This document shows, one piece after another, positions 1-7,450 of a stretch of DNA of 64,000 nt (the first letter of the stretch is position 1; each line of letters starts with the position of its first letter). The stretch comes from Candidatus Omnitrophota bacterium (GTDB taxonomy: Bacteria; Omnitrophota; Omnitrophia; Omnitrophales; JACROU01). Below the pieces are notes generated by a model. It saw nothing but the letters and a program-made list of their open reading frames with translations. It was not told the DNA's origin and made no database searches. Made by a program: the position numbers and the translations under genes. Where the stretch lies: positions 248,001-312,000 of the forward strand of contig JAJDCD010000008.1 in the NCBI GenBank assembly GCA_029261035.1. The letters are read 5' to 3'.

Positions 1-301
1 TCCCATCACTGATAATAGGTCTTTTAACCAACTTCCCATTCTTAGCTAGTAATTGGACTAAATCAGCCTCTTTCATCGTTTTAATCTTATCCCTCATATT
101 CATCTCTCGATACAGAACTCCTGACTTATTAAACAAATCCTTAATCCCATAAGTCCCTTCTTTTAATATAGTTACAAATAATTTCTTACTTGGAGGCCTA
201 GACGTAATATCGATATCCTTATACTGAATCTTCTTCCCATCCAAGTATTTCTTAGCATTCCTACAAGTTCCACATTTATCATACCCATAAAACTCCATCA
301 T
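1..301 (-). CDS. Spx/ArsC-family thioredoxin-fold protein (3' end cut by window edge)
   Basis: Reading leftwards from an ATG at 301, the frame stays open to the window edge and gives about 100 residues. A ribosome-binding sequence AAGGGAG lies 6 nt upstream. The N-terminus has a beta strand followed by C10-G-T-C13, the CxxC redox pair of Spx/ArsC-like proteins. Near the visible end is LVKRPI, which matches the conserved RPI segment of this fold. Family members run about 110-120 aa, so some 15-20 residues are missing. The family includes arsenate reductases and the RNA-polymerase-binding regulator Spx; the CxxC favours an Spx/YffB-like reading, but function cannot be settled. A second ATG immediately follows the first. 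Confidence 0.75.
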   Translation of the reverse strand, partial: MMEFYGYDKCGTCRNAKKYLDGKKIQYKDIDITSRPPSKKLFVTILKEGTYGIKDLFNKSGVLYREMNMRDKIKTMKEADLVQLLAKNGKLVKRPIISDG

Positions 302-617
302 CCCAAACTCCCTTCTAGTTAAATGAAATAATTCAGAGACATTATACACACCACCCCAAAACAGGCCCGGGCCTGTTTTTTTCGAAATATTCAGGCCCGG
401 GCCTAAATGAAGGAAAAGCAGACAACAATGTTGTCGTAATCCAATAAAATAACAATATTGTAACTATTGTAGATAAAATACAATTTTATTTATTTTGATA
501 AATACATATAAATAAAACACTTACAAACATACAGGAAAATATTAAAAACATTGGCACACGCATTGCAATTAGAGCACCGTTGAATTTTACTAAATTGATA
601 AAGAAAGGATCGAAATT
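302..617. other. Intergenic regulatory region upstream of amt: palindromes and AT-rich DNA
   Basis: No gene is seen in this stretch. It holds a perfect 22 bp palindrome at 358-379 (core AGGCCCGGGCCT, followed by a T-run to 382) and a second copy of the core at 393-404. The copies are 30 bp apart, about three helical turns. A third inverted repeat, GACAACA-A-TGTTGTC, spans 421-435, and ACAATATTGT lies at 452-461. The first palindrome could terminate transcription. Alternatively the pair could be activator sites, since they lie 150-200 bp upstream of the sigma-54 promoter, a usual distance for enhancer-binding proteins. Confidence 0.5.
552..566 (+). promoter_or_regulatory. Sigma-54 (RpoN) promoter of amt-PII
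   Basis: TGGCAC (552-557), five bases, then TTGC (563-566) matches the -24/-12 sigma-54 consensus, with GG and GC in the required spacing. The expected start is near 578, giving a leader of about 40 nt before the amt ATG at 618. Nitrogen-regulated amt/glnB operons are commonly RpoN-dependent, which fits the two genes downstream. Confidence 0.85.
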
Positions 618-1976
618 ATGGAAATTGGAGAATTAAAAATAGCATTAGATACCTTATGGGTTGTCTTTGCTGGAGTTCTAGTATTCTTCATGAATGCTGG
701 GTTTGGTATGTTGGAAACAGGGTTTACTCGGAGTAAAAACTGCGCCAATATTCTATCAAAAAACTTCATCGTTTTTGCTGTTTCAAGTTTGGCTTTTTAT
801 ACAATAGGTTGGGGCCTAATGTTTGGAGACGGAAACGGTCTATTCGGAACTCAAGGACTTATCGGTTTAAGTGGTTTAGATAATAGTCCTGCAACAGGAG
901 ATGAGTACTCAGGAGTTTACGGGTCCATTAACTGGAGCACGATTCCATTAGAAGCAAAGTTTTTCTTTCAACTCGTATTTGCAGGTACTGCAGCCACAAT
1001 CGTATCTGGAGCCGTTGCAGAACGCGTTAAATACGTTTCATTTATTGTATTCTCATTCTTGCTTGTTTCTTTCATCTATCCTGTCGTAGGTCACTGGATC
1101 TGGGGCGGTGGTTGGTTAGCAAACTTAGGAATGTGGGATTTCGCAGGTTCAACCGTAGTTCACTCTGTTGGTGGTTGGGCTGCACTTGCTGGAGCACTTG
1201 TATTAGGACCTCGTTTTGGAAAATATATCAAAAATAAAATTAGTCCAATTCCTGGACACAGTCTACCTCTTGCAACCATTGGTTGTTTTATACTTTGGTT
1301 AGGTTGGTTCGGATTTAACCCAGGATCTACCATGGCAGCTGTACCAGGTGACATTGCTCACATCTTGTTAACCACAAATAGTGCTGCAATTGCAGGTATC
1401 CTAGGAGCAACAATCGTATCTTGGATTTTCCTTGGGAAACCAGACTTAGGAATGACACTTAACGGTTGCTTAGCAGGTCTTGTTGGAATTACAGCTCCTT
1501 GTGCTTTTGTTTCAATCCCTAGCGCACTTTTAATTGGTTTTATAGCAGGAATTATCGTTGTAGGTTCTGTCATCTTATTTGACCGAATTAAAGTAGACGA
1601 TCCTGTAGGTGCTATTTCTGTTCATCTTGTTTGTGGTATCTTCGGAACCATTGCAGTCGGACTATTCGCGCAAGATAGCGTTGCTCCTGGAACAACAGGA
1701 AACGGTCTATTCTTTGGCGGAGGAACCACCTTACTTACAGCACAATTAATCGGCGTTGCTTCTGCTGGTGCTTTCGTATTCACACTTTCAATGATTATTT
1801 GGCTCTCTATCAAAGCAATTATGGGTGTTAGAGTTAGTCTTGCTGAAGAAATCGAAGGTTTGGATATTGGAGAACATGGAAATACAGCTTACCCAGAAAT
1901 TGTTGCCAAAAACCAAGCTCATTCAGCATTAGGTTTAGGCAGAAGAAAAAGCATCACTGAAAAGGTTGGAGCATAA
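618..1976 (+). CDS. amt: Ammonium transporter (Amt family)
   Basis: Encodes a 452-residue Amt/Mep/Rh channel that conducts ammonia/ammonium across the inner membrane. The hydrophobic profile gives about eleven membrane helices. The family hallmarks are visible: the N-terminal FFMNAGFGMLETGF stretch, HSVGGWAALAGALVLGPR in the middle, LGWFGFNPGS, and the DDPVGAISVHLVCGIFGT segment with one of the paired pore histidines. AAAGGA lies 10 nt before the ATG. The gene follows a sigma-54 promoter and is trailed 32 bp later by a PII gene, the usual amt-glnK arrangement in which PII plugs the channel when nitrogen is sufficient. Confidence 0.97.
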   Translation: MEIGELKIALDTLWVVFAGVLVFFMNAGFGMLETGFTRSKNCANILSKNFIVFAVSSLAFYTIGWGLMFGDGNGLFGTQGLIGLSGLDNSPATGDEYSGVYGSINWSTIPLEAKFFFQLVFAGTAATIVSGAVAERVKYVSFIVFSFLLVSFIYPVVGHWIWGGGWLANLGMWDFAGSTVVHSVGGWAALAGALVLGPRFGKYIKNKISPIPGHSLPLATIGCFILWLGWFGFNPGSTMAAVPGDIAHILLTTNSAAIAGILGATIVSWIFLGKPDLGMTLNGCLAGLVGITAPCAFVSIPSALLIGFIAGIIVVGSVILFDRIKVDDPVGAISVHLVCGIFGTIAVGLFAQDSVAPGTTGNGLFFGGGTTLLTAQLIGVASAGAFVFTLSMIIWLSIKAIMGVRVSLAEEIEGLDIGEHGNTAYPEIVAKNQAHSALGLGRRKSITEKVGA

Positions 1977-2008
1977 GCATTTGCTTTTCAAATAAAGGAG
2001 ATTGAAGA

Positions 2009-2350
2009 ATGAAAAAAATTGAAGCAATTGTCAGACCCGAAAAACTAGATGATGTCTGTCAAGCCTTACAAGACGCTGGATGTCCTGGAATTATGATCAC
2101 AGAAATTGAAGGTCACGGACTTCAGAAAGGCATCAAACAAAAGTGGAGAGGTGAAGAGTTCACAGTGGACTATTTACCAAAAATAAAGATCGAAACAATC
2201 GTAGATGACGGAGAATTAGACGGTATCTGCGACACAATCACCAACGCCGCTTTTACAGGTGAAGTTGGAGACGGAAAGATCTTTATCTACGACGTTCAAG
2301 GTGCAATTCGCATCCGCACCAAGCAAAGCGGAATGGCAGCCATAAGTTAA
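2009..2350 (+). CDS. glnB: Nitrogen regulatory protein PII (GlnB/GlnK family) lacking the Tyr51 modification site
   Basis: A 113-residue PII signal protein that would form a trimer, sense ATP/ADP and 2-oxoglutarate, and bind Amt. It aligns without gaps to enterobacterial GlnB: the N-terminal KKIEAIVRP, the T-loop at 37-55, and the GDGKIFIYDV and IRIRT signatures near the end. In the T-loop the uridylylated Tyr51 is Phe51, position 46 is Trp instead of Tyr, and residue 49 is Glu, so the Ser49 phosphorylation site of cyanobacteria is also absent. Regulation is therefore probably by effector binding alone. AAAGGAG lies 8 nt before the ATG. Linkage to amt suggests a GlnK role; glnB or glnK cannot be separated by sequence here. 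Confidence 0.95.
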   Translation: MKKIEAIVRPEKLDDVCQALQDAGCPGIMITEIEGHGLQKGIKQKWRGEEFTVDYLPKIKIETIVDDGELDGICDTITNAAFTGEVGDGKIFIYDVQGAIRIRTKQSGMAAIS

Positions 2351-2375
2351 TATCCATTCCTAAATTCGATCCACC

Positions 2376-2416
2376 AGCCCCAGACGACATGTTCCCCATA
2401 CATGAAATCTGGGGCT
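2376..2416 (+). terminator. Hairpin downstream of the amt-PII operon
   Basis: AGCCCCAGA (2376-2384) pairs perfectly with TCTGGGGCT (2408-2416), and an inner CATGT/ACATG stem sits in the loop. It begins 25 bp after the PII stop. No strong T-run follows, so termination is likely but not certain. Confidence 0.55.
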
Positions 2417-2444
2417 ACCCCATCCAATTAATTTTCAATTAGAA

Positions 2445-2474
2445 GTCATTGCGAGCGAAGCGTGGCAATCTTTA
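2445..2474. repeat. Short dispersed palindromic repeat (GTCATTGCGAGC... type)
   Basis: The segment GTCATTGCGAGCGAAGCG followed by TGGCAATCTTTAG contains ATTGC/GCAAT inverted arms. The same word type (GGATTGCC ... CTCGCAATGAC) occurs inverted at about 19535-19572. Very similar words are scattered through many bacterial genomes as intergenic repeats. It lies between convergent genes. Confidence 0.55.
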
Positions 2475-2492
2475 GTTTTTTCTGAAAGTTTA

Positions 2493-3164
2493 TTACGAAA
2501 CGTTTGATAACTGAGAGGCGTCAAGATCCGAAGTTTTTGACTGCGAAGAGTTACTACTTATATCTTTAACACAAAATAAAATATCAGAAATCCAAGGCAA
2601 TCTAAATGAAACATAAGACAACTCTACTATATTCCAAAGACGGCTAGGCCAAAGCTTAGAACCCAACCCAAAGCATCTATAACCTAGCTTCTTAAAAGTT
2701 TTAATTTTCCACCAAGACAAATGAGCCTCATGAGGATTAAATCCCGACTCATCCTCTACCCCACCTCTTAGATCTAATTTATTAGGCGTTGATAGCATCA
2801 CTCTTTTTCTGGCGACTCGTTCCAGCTCACTTAAAAGCTTAAAACCATCCTCCTCAGGCATATGCTCTATAATTTCCATAGCAATAATCGTATCAAACGA
2901 ATTATCTTTAAAAGGAAGTCTCATCGCATTAGATTGAGTCAATAAATTATAAATAGAATGTTTATTCAGACGTGCAAGATTGGGAGAGTACAAATCAACA
3001 CCAGCCACAAAAGGCTCTCTCATAATGTCCCCATTTTCAGTGTTCCAAAAGTACTTCTTTGCCAAAAACCCCCATTTTCCGTACCCACACCCTACATCAA
3101 GCACAGAATCCCCTACTATCCTAGGGATAACCACATGATCTAAACTCAATGGACTTGTCGACAT
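2493..3164 (-). CDS. Class I SAM-dependent methyltransferase
   Basis: A 223-residue protein with the Rossmann methyltransferase motifs: motif I VLDVGCGYGKWG near residue 23, an acidic strand end GVDLYSPN, motif II-like DNSFDTIIAMEIIEHMPEEDG around residues 87-106, and LSTPN for motif III. This is the Methyltransf_11 type that often acts on small molecules or lipids, and the substrate cannot be read from the sequence. It stands alone, divergent from the regulator gene at 3390. The C-terminal 25 residues are polar and low-complexity. Confidence 0.85.
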   Translation of the reverse strand: MSTSPLSLDHVVIPRIVGDSVLDVGCGYGKWGFLAKKYFWNTENGDIMREPFVAGVDLYSPNLARLNKHSIYNLLTQSNAMRLPFKDNSFDTIIAMEIIEHMPEEDGFKLLSELERVARKRVMLSTPNKLDLRGGVEDESGFNPHEAHLSWWKIKTFKKLGYRCFGLGSKLWPSRLWNIVELSYVSFRLPWISDILFCVKDISSNSSQSKTSDLDASQLSNVS

Positions 3165-3389
3165 AACGACTCCTATAATTCGGTAAACAAAAATAACATT
3201 ATAACTTATTAAGGAATACTGAATATAGATTATTTTTATACATATTTAATTGTATATTTTAATCTTATTTTAAGTAATTTAATATAATATTAAATTAATA
3301 CTATATTTTATACAATTTTTAATTGTACTTGAATAACCTTTCTGTTGATGCTACCCTTTTGCTTAAGTTCATTTTAAGGAGAAATTTAA
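3165..3389. other. Divergent AT-rich intergenic region
   Basis: Very AT-rich spacer holding the promoters of the methyltransferase (leftward) and the regulator (rightward). I could not pick a convincing -35/-10 pair. The only firm element is the AAGGAG ribosome-binding site just before 3390. Confidence 0.5.
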
Positions 3390-4667
3390 ATGTATAGAAA
3401 AATTCATGAAGATCTCTTAGAGAAGAATCAATCTCAAAGAAAACTTAATATAGGATCTGCTGTTCGGCAATACATGAGAAACAAAAGAATCAGCATGAAA
3501 GATTTACTTAAAAAAACAAAAATAAATGAAAGCACAATTAAAAATATTCTTCACTATGGAGAAATGAATACGAGTCAGAAAAACTTCACAAAATTAGTAA
3601 AAGCATTAGGCGTGTCCGTTGACGAGTTCATTCTTACCGCGAGAGAAACCTCCGAATCCAATTTATATATTTTAAAAAATAACTCTGCCCCCATTTTTAA
3701 ATATGATGGCTATGAAGTTGAGTCACACTCTCCTTCTCAGTTTTCACAAAAAGACTTCATCCTCTCTCTTATCAGAATAAACCCAAGAGCTTCTATTAAC
3801 CACATAAAGTCTGAAGTAGGCATGGAACCTGTTTGCTGTTTTATAGTCAACGGACACCTTAATGTTAATTATAATGGAAAAACACAGCATGTTCACACAA
3901 ATCAATCTTTTATTTTTGACCCAAATCATAAACACAGTTTTAGAAACCCTGCATCATCAGGAACTACAGATTTCTATATCTTGTTTAGATTAAACCCGAA
4001 ATCAGAAGAAAAAGAACAAGAAGCAAAACCGACTTTAGATGAATTCTCAGTCTCAGATTTAATTCAACAAATTAGAAAAGAATTATCTCCGCACACCAAT
4101 AAAGCTTTACCAACACCTTCCCTAGCAGCACTATCAGGGATAGATGCAAACGCTCTTAACCACCTTCAGTTTAGAGAAAATAAAGTAATCCCTTTTGACA
4201 AGCTTGAACTTCTTGCAAGCACAACAGAGAATACTTTTGAACAAATTATACAAAAGTCTCTAAACACTTATAAGGGTTTCTTCCATATATATACAGATGA
4301 AAATAAATTTAAAATTGATCTTTCATTAAGATATGGCACACAATTCACTAGCCATACTCAGCTGGGAACCTCAAACAAAAGTTTCACAATTGCAGACATC
4401 ACACTCGACCCTTATCGAATAGGCTTTCCTAAAAAACAATGGCAATTCAAAGCCCCAGGCTTTATGGCTATTAAAGTAGAAAGAGGTATTGTTGGACTTC
4501 AATATGGAAAACAACCTTTAAAAAAATTGGAATGGGGAGATTCCGTCTATCTAAATACTGATGTAGGATTTACATTAGAAAACTTGATCCCTATTGAAAA
4601 AGCAAAAGAACTGGAAGAGTCTGCAGAACCAAAAGCGATGCTATTTAGTTCCCCCCCTCTTTTTTAA
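3390..4667 (+). CDS. XRE-family regulator with duplicated helix-turn-helix/cupin architecture
   Basis: A 425-residue predicted cytoplasmic regulator. Residues about 18-85 form a Cro/CI-type helix-turn-helix (IGSAVRQYMRNKRISMKD ... TIKNILHYG ... LVKALGVSVDEFI). Residues about 110-205 form a cupin barrel (HVHTNQSFIFDPNHKHSF is the second cupin motif). The pattern then repeats: a weaker helix-turn-helix at about 225-295 (PSLAALSGIDANALNHL) and a second cupin-like region at about 300-410. XRE-cupin proteins normally have one copy of each and repress or activate in response to a small ligand. The ligand is unknown. AAGGAG precedes the ATG. The gene converges on the receiver gene at 4669 with one base between the stop codons. 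Confidence 0.8.
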   Translation: MYRKIHEDLLEKNQSQRKLNIGSAVRQYMRNKRISMKDLLKKTKINESTIKNILHYGEMNTSQKNFTKLVKALGVSVDEFILTARETSESNLYILKNNSAPIFKYDGYEVESHSPSQFSQKDFILSLIRINPRASINHIKSEVGMEPVCCFIVNGHLNVNYNGKTQHVHTNQSFIFDPNHKHSFRNPASSGTTDFYILFRLNPKSEEKEQEAKPTLDEFSVSDLIQQIRKELSPHTNKALPTPSLAALSGIDANALNHLQFRENKVIPFDKLELLASTTENTFEQIIQKSLNTYKGFFHIYTDENKFKIDLSLRYGTQFTSHTQLGTSNKSFTIADITLDPYRIGFPKKQWQFKAPGFMAIKVERGIVGLQYGKQPLKKLEWGDSVYLNTDVGFTLENLIPIEKAKELEESAEPKAMLFSSPPLF

Positions 4668-4668
4668 G

Positions 4669-5442
4669 CTACTTCTTTATTTCTCGTTCCAACGATCGAG
4701 CTAATTGATTTAGAGAATCCAAAGAGAATGGTTTTGATAAATACTTTCTCTCACCAGTCTCTTTCTTCAACCGATCTCTAAACTCCTGATGATCTTGAGC
4801 TGTCATTGCAACAATAACAACATCAGGGTTCAGTGCCTTAATCTCATTAATTAACCAAAAACCATTCTTGTCTACTAGAATAATATCGACAAGCACACAC
4901 TCGGGTCTCATCTCATCATAGAGTCTCAACGCCTCTTTAGCAGAATTTGCTACATAACAATTAAAACCTCGTTTCTCAAAAACCTCACTCAACAATTCTG
5001 TAATCTCAACTTCATCATCAACCAAAAGGATATTTCCTCTACCAACTGTTTCAACTTCATAGGATTTATTCTCCAGTTGATTTAGTAGCAACTCAAAATC
5101 AGAAGAGGTAAATGGCTTTTCCAGAACCTTATTTAAGAGACCTTTTTGAATAAGCTGTTCAAGACCCTCCCCAAACTTACTTAAATTACCTGTCATAGCA
5201 ATCACTGAAACTGTTGGGAATCGGCTATTAATATCGGCTAAAAAAGCCAAAGAATCCAACCTGGGCATATTTAGATCAACAAAAATATAACTTGGATCTC
5301 CCTTATCCAAAAGCAAAGGAATCTCTTTATAATTAACCACCTTAATGACATCAAAGTTGTTCATACCTAAAGTAGTATCTAACGAGTCTACCAAATTAAC
5401 ATCATCATCAATCACAACTGCTAATTTCTTTTTTCTTGCCAT
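4669..5442 (-). CDS. Tandem two-receiver response regulator (REC-REC)
   Basis: 257 residues made of two complete receiver domains and no output domain. REC1 (about 7-122) has the acid pocket D12-D14, phospho-acceptor D56, T84 and K109. REC2 (about 137-255) has D142/D143, D186, T214 and K237, so both look phosphorylatable. AAAAGGAG precedes the ATG. It is the last gene of a leftward run of three kinases and another receiver. With no DNA-binding or enzymatic domain it probably acts as a phosphate relay or sink, or by protein contact. Confidence 0.9.
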   Translation of the reverse strand: MARKKKLAVVIDDDVNLVDSLDTTLGMNNFDVIKVVNYKEIPLLLDKGDPSYIFVDLNMPRLDSLAFLADINSRFPTVSVIAMTGNLSKFGEGLEQLIQKGLLNKVLEKPFTSSDFELLLNQLENKSYEVETVGRGNILLVDDEVEITELLSEVFEKRGFNCYVANSAKEALRLYDEMRPECVLVDIILVDKNGFWLINEIKALNPDVVIVAMTAQDHQEFRDRLKKETGERKYLSKPFSLDSLNQLARSLEREIKK

Positions 5443-5454
5443 AATCTTCTCCTT

Positions 5455-5820
5455 TTAAAGCAACTCACATACTTTTTTATATATCTCATCTGGTTGAATC
5501 CCAGAAGGTTTTAGAGCATAATGAGAAATGCCAGCATCAAATGCTTCTTGCTTTAGATTCTGATCCACATATCCTGTCATTGCTATAATTTTAGCATCAG
5601 GATAGATTTCTCGACACTTTTTAATCACATCAATCCCCGTGGTTGATGTTGAAAGCCTTAAATCAAAAACATAAACATCAAACGAATATTTTGAAAATAT
5701 TTCAATAGCACTTTCACCGGTTAACGCTGTTTCGACTTCAAACTCTCTTTCAAGTTTCTCTTTAATAAAATCACATATTTCTTCCTCATCATCCATAACG
5801 AGTATTCTTTTATTTCCCAT
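5455..5820 (-). CDS. Single-domain response regulator (CheY-like)
   Basis: A stand-alone receiver of 121 residues from the ATG at 5820. That ATG has GGGGG just upstream; a GTG one codon earlier is less likely. The acid pocket is D10/D11, the phospho-acceptor D53 lies in VYVFDLRLS, MTGY supplies the conserved threonine, and ALKPSG the lysine. The start overlaps the end of the kinase gene at 5810 by 11 bp, implying translational coupling and a cognate kinase-receiver pair. There is no output domain. Confidence 0.9.
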   Translation of the reverse strand: MGNKRILVMDDEEEICDFIKEKLEREFEVETALTGESAIEIFSKYSFDVYVFDLRLSTSTTGIDVIKKCREIYPDAKIIAMTGYVDQNLKQEAFDAGISHYALKPSGIQPDEIYKKVCELL

Positions 5821-7450
5821 CACTGTCCCCCAATGGTAGTGATATTCTGAATGTCACTCCTGGCTTATTTTCTTTTTTAATTTCAATTTTTCCACCATGA
5901 ATATCTTCGATAATGTGCTTGCAGATAAAAAGCCCCTGCCCTTGCCCAGACAGATTAACATCAGCGATCACATATCCCTTAGTAGTAAATCCCTGCACCC
6001 AAATATCCTCTTCTATCTCCCTCTTAATCCCTGGCCCAATATCAGAGAATTCAATCTCAGCTTCTCCTTCGTTCTTAGGATTTTTTCTAGCATAAATAAT
6101 TATCTTTTTCTTACGATAAGGCTTCATTGCCTCAATGGAATTTTTAATCATATTGGTAAATACCTGTATCAGTTGTTCAATGTTACCGTTAACCACCAAA
6201 TTGGGCTCAATATGCTCTTCCACATTCAAGTTTAGAGCATCCTCTGTATCAAATGTAAGAAATCTTTTTGCCTCCAAACATTCCTTCCATAAGATCCTAA
6301 AATTCAGAGGCCCAATCTCCCCACTTTCTCCTTCTTCCAAATTAGTTAAAGTTCTAACAGCTACTTCAATTCGTTTTCCTGATCTATATATCCTTTCAGC
6401 CTTATCTTTTATTTTTTTCAAATTATCCAAAACTACATTCTGTTCTTCTAAGTCAGAATCTGTCATTAAGCTCTCTTTGTAATAAGATTCTAACTCTAAA
6501 ACAGCTTCTTCGCTCAAGGTATTAGAACGAGCCAATAACCATGCTAGTGGATTATTGATTTCATGCCCCATCGCCTTTGCCATACCGTCTAAAACACCCC
6601 TCTTCTCAGCCAAAATTAACTCTGTTTGCATATCTTGAAGCATCCTATTCTTTGATTCTAATTCTTTATTACTATTTTCAATTTCTTCCCTTTTATTGAC
6701 GGCTTGGTCATAAAGCCGAGCATTTTCTATAGCTATCTCTGACTGTTGAGCTAAAATAGAAAATACTTTTATTTCTTCTGCTTGGTATCGTTTTCCAGAC
6801 TTTTTTTCCCCTAGAAAGAAGACGCCTCTCAATTTAGAGCCTTCTGCCTGTCCACGGCTTGTTTTAAAACTAGGAATAATAAGCATTATCTCATTCTCTT
6901 TCATAAATTTCTCTATGTCAGCAACTTCAGCATTGTAATTTATCTGGAGTAAATTCCTATAAGAAATATATGTTTGATATTTATTAATATATTCCAAAAC
7001 ATTACATTTTAAAACACCCCCAACAACTCCTCTGCTTGCTTCTAAAGTAAGTTCTCCACTCTTTTCATCGCGCACATAAATTTGAGCCGATTTAATTCTA
7101 GCCCATAGACATAATATAAGAACCAGAAGATTGGAAACCTCGGACAAACTCCTTACTTTAGATATTGCCTGTCCCGCTTTTTGAAGAAACTTTTTATGAT
7201 TAAAGTCTTCCCTAAAAACAGTATTCTCTACCCCATAGGTAACACCCCGTTTAATTGGGTAATAAACCAACATCGCAAAAATAACTCCAAACCCCATAAA
7301 TATATTACTATTTACTATGGCTTTATCTCCAAGAAGAGCCAACGTAAGTTCAGCAACAACAACCCCCATACCTATGATAATTAAAAACAGTAATACAAAT
7401 ATGAGCACTGATTTTATATATCTATTTAAATCTGTTATTTTATATTTCAT
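5810..7450 (-). CDS. GAF-domain sensor histidine kinase
   Basis: 546 residues. Two membrane helices lie in the first 70 residues. A GAF-like domain at about 85-250 ends with the LAQQSEIAIENARL motif, and a coiled coil follows (about 250-280). The dimerisation/phospho-acceptor region has the H-box MAKAMGHEINNPLAW with H296. The C-terminal ATPase domain shows the N-box VFTNMIKNSIEAM, DIGPGI and SGQGQGLFICKHII. The HExxNPL box resembles HPK4-type kinases. The gene begins inside the end of the larger kinase gene (11 bp overlap). Unlike its two neighbours it lacks the long polytopic sensor. Confidence 0.92.
   Translation of the reverse strand: MKYKITDLNRYIKSVLIFVLLFLIIIGMGVVVAELTLALLGDKAIVNSNIFMGFGVIFAMLVYYPIKRGVTYGVENTVFREDFNHKKFLQKAGQAISKVRSLSEVSNLLVLILCLWARIKSAQIYVRDEKSGELTLEASRGVVGGVLKCNVLEYINKYQTYISYRNLLQINYNAEVADIEKFMKENEIMLIIPSFKTSRGQAEGSKLRGVFFLGEKKSGKRYQAEEIKVFSILAQQSEIAIENARLYDQAVNKREEIENSNKELESKNRMLQDMQTELILAEKRGVLDGMAKAMGHEINNPLAWLLARSNTLSEEAVLELESYYKESLMTDSDLEEQNVVLDNLKKIKDKAERIYRSGKRIEVAVRTLTNLEEGESGEIGPLNFRILWKECLEAKRFLTFDTEDALNLNVEEHIEPNLVVNGNIEQLIQVFTNMIKNSIEAMKPYRKKKIIIYARKNPKNEGEAEIEFSDIGPGIKREIEEDIWVQGFTTKGYVIADVNLSGQGQGLFICKHIIEDIHGGKIEIKKENKPGVTFRISLPLGDSDGK

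Noticed and set aside
358-404. CRISPR-like spaced palindromic repeats
   Set aside because: Only two copies with an 18-bp gap; no array, leader or cas genes.
1160-1813. Antisense open frames inside amt
   Set aside because: They are shadows of a highly conserved transporter gene and show no start sites or domain features.
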